DNA of 20,632 nt from JAWLBM01 sp041687675 (GTDB lineage: Bacteria > Pseudomonadota > Alphaproteobacteria > Rhizobiales > Pleomorphomonadaceae). The position numbers were made by a program, and so were the translations under genes. This document shows, piece after piece, positions 15,145 through 20,632 of this stretch. Position 1 is the stretch's first letter, and every line of letters begins with the position of its first letter. Below the pieces are notes generated by a model, which made no database searches, had not been told where the DNA came from, and saw nothing but the letters and a program-made list of their open reading frames with translations. The DNA is taken from contig JAWLBM010000058.1 of the NCBI GenBank assembly GCA_041687675.1, positions 1 through 20,632 of the forward strand. The letters run 5' to 3'.

Positions 15145-16506
15145 GTGGGTATCCTTTCCGCCATGAACAAGTCGGTCGGTGGTCTCAACGCGCAGTCGTT
15201 CGCGCTCGAGAACATCTCCGGCAACATCGCCAATGCGCAGACCACCGCCTTCAAGCGGACCGACACCAGCTTCTACGACCTGGTCGCCAGCGGCGCGAGC
15301 CGGGTCAACCTGATGCCGGCCGGCAACGTCCGCGCGGCGGCGCGGTCCACGGTGAACATCCAGGGCTCGGTCGAGGCCTCGGCGACGGACACCTTCATGG
15401 CGGTGAAGGGCTCGGGGTTCTTCGTGGTCAAGCAGAGGGCCGGCGAGATCGACGGGACCACCGTGTTCAACCCGGGCTCGATGTACACCCGGCGCGGCGA
15501 CTTCCAGGTCGACCGCGAGGGCTACCTCGTGAACCAGGCCGGCTACTATCTCGCCGGGCTCAGCATCGACCCGGACACCAACAATCCCGTCGGCGACACC
15601 CCCGAGACCATCCAGATCAACGACAACCCGATCCGGGCCGAGCCCACGACCGAGATCGCCTACCGGCTCAACCTGCCGAAGACGCCGATCACCAACTTCT
15701 CGCGGCTCAACCCGGACCTGCCGAACAACGAGCTCTGGGCGACGCCGGTGAGCCCGGTGACGGCCGACGACGAGACCGACTTCCTCGACAACTCAGTCTC
15801 CGGCGGCGCGGTGACCGCCTACGACGCTTCCGGCGCGCCGGTGAACGTGCAGATCCGCTGGGCCAAGACCGCCGCCACCCCGGACACCTGGCAGGGCTTC
15901 TACCTGACCGACACCACGGCGACCGGCGCGACGCCGAAGTGGCTCCAGATCGACAATGGCGGCGTCCCGCAGGACTTCACCTTCGACGCGGCCGGCAACA
16001 TGACCGCCCCGGGGGGCACCAATGTCGTGGTCACCGGCCTGACCGTCGACGGCGTCAACCTCGGCGACATCACCGTGCGCTACGGCACCGAGGGCATCAC
16101 GCAGTTCGCCGACGCGGCCGGCAAGACCAACGTGCGCCAGCTGACGCAGGACGGCCTGCCGGCGGGCAACTTCGAGAGCGTGGCGATCAGCGACGGCGGC
16201 CGCGTGGTGGCGCAGTACTCGAACGGCAAGACCGTGGACCTCTTCCAGATCCCGCTGGTCGAGTTCAAGGGCCAGACCCAGCTGGCCCCGCTCGACGGCG
16301 GCGCTTATGCCGAGACCAAGGAGAGCGGGCCGCCGATCAACAACTCCTCGGGCCTCGTCGTCGGCGCGTCGCTGGAGAGCTCGAACGTGGACATCGGCGA
16401 GGAGTTCACCAAGCTGATCGTCACCCAGCAGGCCTTCTCGGCCAATTCGCGGGTGATCTCCACCGCCGACCAGATGATGAACGACGTCCTTAACATCATC
16501 CGCTGA
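15145..16506 (+). CDS. flgE: Flagellar hook protein FlgE
   Basis: A 453-residue hook subunit exported by the flagellar type III apparatus and polymerised outside the cell. The N-terminal D0 helix and the rod-hook motif are clear (GLNAQSFALENISGNIANAQ, then TTAFKRTDTSFYDLV). The C-terminal D0 segment SSNVDIGEEFTKLIVTQQAF followed by SANSRVISTADQMMNDVLNI is diagnostic of the FlgE/F/G group. The central beta domains include GGAVTAYDASGAPVNVQIRW, typical of FlgE. The GTG at 15145 has GAGGAG 7 nt upstream and follows the sigma-54 start point. The next ATG (15163) lacks a ribosome site. No cleavable signal peptide, as expected. It is first of the flgE-flgK-flgL operon. Confidence 0.93.
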   Translation: MGILSAMNKSVGGLNAQSFALENISGNIANAQTTAFKRTDTSFYDLVASGASRVNLMPAGNVRAAARSTVNIQGSVEASATDTFMAVKGSGFFVVKQRAGEIDGTTVFNPGSMYTRRGDFQVDREGYLVNQAGYYLAGLSIDPDTNNPVGDTPETIQINDNPIRAEPTTEIAYRLNLPKTPITNFSRLNPDLPNNELWATPVSPVTADDETDFLDNSVSGGAVTAYDASGAPVNVQIRWAKTAATPDTWQGFYLTDTTATGATPKWLQIDNGGVPQDFTFDAAGNMTAPGGTNVVVTGLTVDGVNLGDITVRYGTEGITQFADAAGKTNVRQLTQDGLPAGNFESVAISDGGRVVAQYSNGKTVDLFQIPLVEFKGQTQLAPLDGGAYAETKESGPPINNSSGLVVGASLESSNVDIGEEFTKLIVTQQAFSANSRVISTADQMMNDVLNIIR

Positions 16507-16565
16507 CGCCGCGGGCGGGCGCCGGCGCTGCCGGCGTCCCGTCCTGACGGGCGAGGGGTCCGGTC

Positions 16566-18407
16566 ATGTCGATCTCGTCGGCGCTCAACATCGCGCTCAC
16601 CGGGCTGCGCACCAACCAGCGCCAGCTCGACGCGACCGCGAACAACGTCGCCAACGCCGGCACCGCCGGCTACAGCCGCAAGGTGGTGACCACCTCGCAG
16701 GTGGTCACCGGGGACAGCGTCAACGGCGTCGAGGCCGACGTCATGACGCGGCGGATCAACCTGCAGGTCCAGCGGCAGTGGCGGCTCGCGGTGTCGGGCG
16801 CCGAATATGCGGCGGTGCGTTCGGCCAGCCTGTCGCGGCTCGACGCCTCCTTCGGCGGCCCGGACAACCCGAACTCGCTCGACGCCCTGTTCAACACCTT
16901 CGTCCAGAAGCTCGAGCAGCTCGCGGCCTCGCCCGACAACCCGACCACCCGCCTCGAGGCGGTGAACGGGGCCGAGCAGATGGCGCTCGGCCTTCGCACG
17001 CTCTCGGGCGACATCCAGGGCCTGCGCCAGGACGCCGAGGAGGGCCTCGCGGTCGCGGTCGACGAGGTGAACGAACTCCTCCGCCGGATCGCCGACCTCG
17101 ACAGCCAGGTGGTCTCGACCAAGGTCACCGGCGCCTCCACCGCTGGGCTCGAGGACGAGCGCGACATCGCGGTAGACCGGCTGGCGGAACTGGTCGACAT
17201 CCGCGTCTCCGACCAGCGCAACGGCGCCATTGCCATCCACACCACCTCCGGCACCATGCTCTACGACGACGAGCCGGTGGTGCTCCGCTTCGACGGAACC
17301 GGCGTGGTGCAGCCGACCTCGGCATGGTCCTCCGACCCGGCGGAGCGCACCCTCGGCACGATCGTGATCGCCGGTGGCCCCGGCGCCGGCATCGACCTCT
17401 TCGCCGACGACGCCTTCCGTTCCGGCCACATCGCCGCGCTGAGGGACCTGCGCGACGTCACTCTCGTCGAGGCGCAGGCGCAGGTCGACGAACTCGCCGC
17501 CCGGCTGTCCGAGGCGCTGTCGACGACGCCCGTCGCCGGAAGCGAGACCGCCGGCCCGGCGGACGGCTTCTCCATCGACCTCGCCGGCATCCGCGAGGGC
17601 AACGTCGTCACGCTCTCCTACGTCAGCGGCGGCGCCGAGACGCGGGTGAGCTTCGTCGCCACCGCCGGCAGCTTTTCCGGCAACGACCGCTACACTGCCG
17701 ACCCATCCGACACCGTAGTGCCGATCGACGTCACCGGCAGCGACGCGGATATCCAGACGGCGATCCAGGCCGCTCTCGGTGCGTCCTTCACCGTCACCTA
17801 CGCCGGCGGCCAGCTGGAAGTGCTGGATGCCACCGGCGGCACGATCGACGTGACGGGCCTCGACGCCCGGATCACCGCCCCGGGCCTCACCGGCCAGCCG
17901 GCGCTGCCGGTGTTCCTCGACGCGGCCACCGGCGAGCCCTTCACCGGCCTCGTCGGCGGCGAGGACCCGCGGGTGGGGCTTGCCTCGCGGCTGATGATCA
18001 ACCCGGCCCTGAAGCTCGACCCCGCCTACATGGTCCGCTTCGCGGCCGACACCCCCGCCGGCGACGACACGCGGCCGCGGGCGATCCTCGATGCGCTCAC
18101 TTCGGCCCGCTTCGCCTTCGACCCCGGCGTCGGGATCGGCACGCGCACCGCCCCCTTCACCGGCACGGTCGGCGACTTCGTCAAGCAGGTCGCGTCCACC
18201 CAGGGCTCCAACGCCTCGGCGGCGAAGAGCCTCGCCGACGGCCAGGGCATCGTCGCCGCCAACCTGGAGATCCGCTACGAGGAGAGCCGGGCGGTGAGCA
18301 TCGACGAGGAGATGGCCCGGCTCGTCGAGCTGCAGACCGCCTACAGCGCCAACGCGCGGGTGCTGACGGTGGCGCAGGAAATGCTCGACGCCCTGATGCG
18401 GATCTGA
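16566..18407 (+). CDS. flgK: Flagellar hook-associated protein 1, FlgK
   Basis: A 613-residue junction protein placed between hook and filament. The N-terminus has the rod-hook pattern LTGLRTNQRQLDATANNVAN followed by AGTAGYSRK. The FlgK-specific helical region (about 90-240) includes PDNPNSLDALFNTFVQKLEQ and GLEDERDIAVDRLAELVDI. The C-terminus SIDEEMARLVELQTAYSANA then RVLTVAQEMLDALMRI forms the second D0 helix. A beta-rich insert at about 332-430 is related to modules in FlgL. The ATG at 16566 has GAGGGG 7 nt upstream; the gene follows flgE after 59 bp without a T-rich terminator and precedes flgL by 15 bp, so all three are probably co-transcribed. Confidence 0.93.
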   Translation: MSISSALNIALTGLRTNQRQLDATANNVANAGTAGYSRKVVTTSQVVTGDSVNGVEADVMTRRINLQVQRQWRLAVSGAEYAAVRSASLSRLDASFGGPDNPNSLDALFNTFVQKLEQLAASPDNPTTRLEAVNGAEQMALGLRTLSGDIQGLRQDAEEGLAVAVDEVNELLRRIADLDSQVVSTKVTGASTAGLEDERDIAVDRLAELVDIRVSDQRNGAIAIHTTSGTMLYDDEPVVLRFDGTGVVQPTSAWSSDPAERTLGTIVIAGGPGAGIDLFADDAFRSGHIAALRDLRDVTLVEAQAQVDELAARLSEALSTTPVAGSETAGPADGFSIDLAGIREGNVVTLSYVSGGAETRVSFVATAGSFSGNDRYTADPSDTVVPIDVTGSDADIQTAIQAALGASFTVTYAGGQLEVLDATGGTIDVTGLDARITAPGLTGQPALPVFLDAATGEPFTGLVGGEDPRVGLASRLMINPALKLDPAYMVRFAADTPAGDDTRPRAILDALTSARFAFDPGVGIGTRTAPFTGTVGDFVKQVASTQGSNASAAKSLADGQGIVAANLEIRYEESRAVSIDEEMARLVELQTAYSANARVLTVAQEMLDALMRI

Positions 18408-18422
18408 GGAGAGGGCTGAGAG

Positions 18423-20366
18423 ATGCCGATCGGCAACATCCAGAGCCACATGTTCCTGACCACCATGGTCAAGCTGCGCGGCCAGGCGGAGCGCATCCAG
18501 CAGCAGCTGACGACGGGGCTGCGCTCCGACACCTACGGCGGCCTCGGCACCGGGCGGACCACCTCGCTGTCGCTGCGCGCGCGGCTGTCGCAGGTGGAGG
18601 CCTTCGACGGCACCATCGCCGCGGTGCAGCTGCGCATCAAGCTGCTTGACACCACGCTGACCCGCCTCGACAAGATCCCCCGCGAGATCCGCGGCTCGCT
18701 CGACCCCAACGCCTACGAACCGCGATCGGACGGCTACACCGACATCCAGCGCTCCGCGGCCATCGCCCTCGACGAGACGCTGGAACTGCTCAACGCCGAG
18801 ATCGACGGGCGCTATCTCTATGCCGGCACCAAGACCGACACCCGCCCGGTGGCGACGGTGCGCGAGATCCTCGATGGCTCCGGCTCGAAGGCCGGGGTCC
18901 GGCAGCTGATCGCCGAGCGGCGCGCGGCCGACCTCGGCCTCGACGACGGCTGGCTCTCCATGTCGGCGGCCGGCGACACCGTCAGCCTCGGCTGGAACCC
19001 GGAGGCGGGGGCCGACCTCGGCTACCGGGTGGCGGGCGTCAGCGGCGGGCCCTCGTTCGCCGTCACCACCACCGACGACGGCCTGCCGACGGAGACGGCG
19101 GCGATAACCGTCTCGGCCCTGCCGGCGCCGGGCGAGACGGTGACGGTGGATCTCGTCGATGCCGAGGGCAACCCGACCTCGATCACCCTGACCGCCGGCA
19201 CGCCCCCGGTCGCCGCCGGCGGCTTCGCCATCGGCGCGGACACCACCGAGACGGCGGCGAACCTGATGCGCTCGCTCCAACTCGCGGTCTCCGCCGCGGC
19301 AGGCGCCGACGCCAGCGGGACGGCCGGGGGCCAGGTGCTCGGGCGCCTGGCGACCACCGCCGCCGGCAGCGCCGTCACCCTCGGCAAGGCGGACCCGCTC
19401 AACGACGAGTTCGGCTTCACCGTCGCCGGCGCCACCGCCACCGGCGCGATCGGCGTCACCTCGGCCGGGCAGGGGACGGCGCAGGAGAGCGCGACCTTCG
19501 ATTTCACCGGCCCGCTCGCCGGCGGCGAGACCGTCCAGGTCACCCTGCGCAACCCGGACGGCACCGAGACCGTGATCCCGCTCGCCGCCACCCGCGGCCC
19601 GGAGGTCGGGCGCAGCGAGTTCCTGATCGACGCGGATCCGACGGTCACCGCCGCCAACTTCGACCGGGCGCTCCGCGGTGCGATCACCGACGCCGCCCGG
19701 CGCGACCTCTGGGCCGCCGCGGCGGTCCGGGCCTCCGAGGACTTTTTCGACACCGAGGGGGGCTTTGCCCGGCGCATCGACCTGGCGAGCGGCGGCGGCA
19801 GCGCCGCCTTCGCCACCGCCTATCTCCCCGACGGCACCGACACCAGCGCCACCACGGTCCAGTGGTACCGCGGCCAGAACGACCCGGTCGATCCGGCGGA
19901 CTACGGCTCGATCCCGCGCAACGGCATCACAGGCCGCATCGACAAGGGCCTCGACGTCTCCTACGGCGTGCGCGCCAACGAGGCGGGGCTGAGGCGGGTG
20001 GTGCAGAACCTGGCCATGTTCGTCGCCGAGACCTTCCCGCAGAACACCGGCGGGCCGGCGGACAAGCTGCCGCGCGAGCAGTATTCCGCCTTCGCAGTCC
20101 GCGCCCGGGCGGGCCTCACCTACGGCGCCGGCGAGGGACCCGAGGACATCCACGTGCAGATCGCCGTCGCCGGCAACCTCGTCGAGACCGTGCGCCAGCG
20201 GCACGTCCAGGTGAAGGCGACGGTGGAGGGGGCCCTCACCGACGTGGAGGGCGTCGACAAGGACCGCGCGGCGGCCGAACTCCTCGCCATCACCACCACG
20301 CTGGAAGCGTCCTACGCGGTGACGGCACGGCTCAGCGAACTGACGCTGGTGAACTTCCTGCGCTGA
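18423..20366 (+). CDS. flgL: Flagellar hook-associated protein 3, FlgL (enlarged)
   Basis: A 647-residue hook-filament junction protein. Conserved D0/D1 helices are at both ends: QSHMFLTTMVKLRGQAERIQ, TTGLRSDTYGGLG and the ELLNAEIDGRYLYAGTKTDT stretch at the N-terminal side, and AAAELLAITTTLEASYAVTA ending NFLR at the C-terminus. The usual FlgL is about 300-400 residues. The extra length is a surface-exposed middle with two related modules (about 226-300 and 357-430, both of the form GETV-x-V-x-L...G...I-x-L-x-A...). The ATG at 18423 has GGAGAGG upstream in the 15-nt gap after flgK. The flaF-flbT genes that often follow in Hyphomicrobiales are absent; repeats and a mobile element lie there instead. 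Confidence 0.92.
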   Translation: MPIGNIQSHMFLTTMVKLRGQAERIQQQLTTGLRSDTYGGLGTGRTTSLSLRARLSQVEAFDGTIAAVQLRIKLLDTTLTRLDKIPREIRGSLDPNAYEPRSDGYTDIQRSAAIALDETLELLNAEIDGRYLYAGTKTDTRPVATVREILDGSGSKAGVRQLIAERRAADLGLDDGWLSMSAAGDTVSLGWNPEAGADLGYRVAGVSGGPSFAVTTTDDGLPTETAAITVSALPAPGETVTVDLVDAEGNPTSITLTAGTPPVAAGGFAIGADTTETAANLMRSLQLAVSAAAGADASGTAGGQVLGRLATTAAGSAVTLGKADPLNDEFGFTVAGATATGAIGVTSAGQGTAQESATFDFTGPLAGGETVQVTLRNPDGTETVIPLAATRGPEVGRSEFLIDADPTVTAANFDRALRGAITDAARRDLWAAAAVRASEDFFDTEGGFARRIDLASGGGSAAFATAYLPDGTDTSATTVQWYRGQNDPVDPADYGSIPRNGITGRIDKGLDVSYGVRANEAGLRRVVQNLAMFVAETFPQNTGGPADKLPREQYSAFAVRARAGLTYGAGEGPEDIHVQIAVAGNLVETVRQRHVQVKATVEGALTDVEGVDKDRAAAELLAITTTLEASYAVTARLSELTLVNFLR

Positions 20367-20383
20367 CCGCAGGTCCCTCCTCG

Positions 20384-20474
20384 CCGTCATCCCGGCGAAA
20401 GCCGGGATCCAGAAAGCCTAGCGGAGTCAATGCGTTGAGGGGGATCTGGACCCCGGCTTTCGCCGGGATGACGG
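20384..20474. repeat. Long palindromic repeat downstream of flgL
   Basis: The left arm (20384-20412) and right arm (20446-20474) are 29-nt inverted repeats with one mismatch, separated by 33 nt. Each arm itself contains a small hairpin CCCGGC-GAAA-GCCGGG or its complement. The CGTCATCCCGGCGAAAGCCG family is a repeat I know as widespread in alphaproteobacterial intergenic regions. It starts 18 bp after the flgL stop and may also act as transcription terminator for the flagellar operon. Confidence 0.85.
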
Positions 20475-20539
20475 GGAACGGACGTCGCTTCCGTGGTCCC
20501 TTCGAACGGTGGGCCTTCGCTCCCCCGCGCATTCCTCCG

Positions 20540-20561
20540 CCGTCATCCCGGCGAAAGCCGG
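20540..20561 (+). repeat. Truncated second copy of the palindromic repeat
   Basis: The 22 bases from 20540 to 20561 are identical to 20384-20405 of the full repeat and then diverge abruptly at 20562, at the base of the GAAA-loop hairpin. The remainder of the repeat is missing and transposon-like sequence begins, which suggests interruption by insertion. Confidence 0.75.
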
Positions 20562-20632
20562 CAACTGTGTCTGCTGGGTCAGGCTGCGAAGGTTTTCTGG
20601 TCTCTGAGGATGGCGTTGAGCATGGTCAGGAG
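20562..20632 (-). mobile_element. End of an IS110-family-like insertion sequence (partial)
   Basis: Sequence from the repeat break point to the window edge contains a transposase 3' end and a terminal non-coding stretch of only about 17 nt. No terminal inverted repeat can be judged since the other end is outside the window. IS110 elements lack classic terminal inverted repeats and target-site duplications and several are known to insert in palindromic repeats, which fits. The exact boundary could shift a few bases into the repeat. Confidence 0.6.
20579..20632 (-). CDS. IS110-family transposase, C-terminal fragment (runs off window)
   Basis: Reading the minus strand from the window edge gives LLTMLNAILRDQKTFAA and a TGA stop at 20581-20579. 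This ending resembles the C-terminus of IS110-type (DEDD) transposases, which typically close with an R-K-L-L-x-x-L-N-A-x-x-R-D motif. Only 17 residues are visible, so catalytic residues, intactness and the exact subgroup cannot be judged. The short distance from stop to element end fits the IS110 rather than the IS1111 subgroup, in which the longer non-coding end lies 3' of the transposase. Confidence 0.6.
   Translation of the reverse strand, partial: LLTMLNAILRDQKTFAA

Noticed and set aside
16305..20390. Minus-strand open frame of 1361 codons opposite flgE-flgK-flgL
   Set aside because: Codon-aligned shadow of flagellar genes whose conserved ends and ribosome sites are unambiguous.

Overview
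This is a very GC-rich window with strong G/C third-position bias. The gene content points to a motile alphaproteobacterium of the Hyphomicrobiales (Rhizobiales). The clues are a giant protein resembling the Growth Pole Ring (GPR) protein of polar-growing Agrobacterium, CtrA-type boxes (TTAA-N7-CTAAC, TTAACCAT), an alphaproteobacterial FlgE-FlgK-FlgL set, the YcjX/YcjF pair, and a common alphaproteobacterial palindromic repeat. No species is claimed.

Left part (1-8600). Bases 1-198 hold a composite palindromic repeat just past the 3' end of a 7.2-kb minus-strand gene (199-7437). That gene encodes a 2412-residue, twice-membrane-anchored, coiled-coil protein that I call GPR-like. Its core is 153 consecutive 11-residue repeats (residues 258-1940) with no register break. 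Divergent to it lie a small conserved-looking gene (7836-8024) and a histidine phosphotransfer (HPt) protein gene (8173-8535). Each is preceded by a CtrA-like box, which suggests a cell-cycle/polarity neighbourhood.

Middle part (8560-14931). An adrenodoxin-type [2Fe-2S] ferredoxin (8630-8950) is followed by a thioredoxin-reductase-like ferredoxin-NADP+ reductase (9070-10098), a probable electron-transfer pair. Convergent to it is a glutamine-synthetase-family enzyme (10160-11539), probably a gamma-glutamyl-amine ligase. Divergent from that are a SixA-type phosphohistidine phosphatase (11691-12242), a YcjX-family P-loop NTPase (12347-13915) and the overlapping YcjF/DUF697 membrane protein (13912-14931). 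YcjX carries a compositionally odd in-frame segment near its C-terminus.

Right part (14932-20632). The flagellar genes flgE (15145-16506), flgK (16566-18407) and flgL (18423-20366) form an apparent operon. Upstream is a layered control region: three TGCCGGG-type half-sites one helical turn apart, a CtrA-like box, a weak IHF-like site, and a consensus-matching sigma-54 promoter. This resembles the class III/IV flagellar promoter design known from Caulobacter. FlgK and FlgL share a related beta-rich module, present once in FlgK and twice in FlgL. The operon ends at a long palindromic repeat. A second copy of that repeat is cut short at a hairpin base by the end of an element whose partial transposase (C-terminal 17 residues) looks like the IS110 family.

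The strongest observations are the unbroken 153-hendecad array in the GPR-like protein, the sigma-54/CtrA control region of flgE, the CtrA-box-flanked small gene and HPt gene beside the GPR-like gene, and the IS110-type insertion at a palindromic repeat. All assignments rest on reading the sequence and on recalled family knowledge; no search was run.
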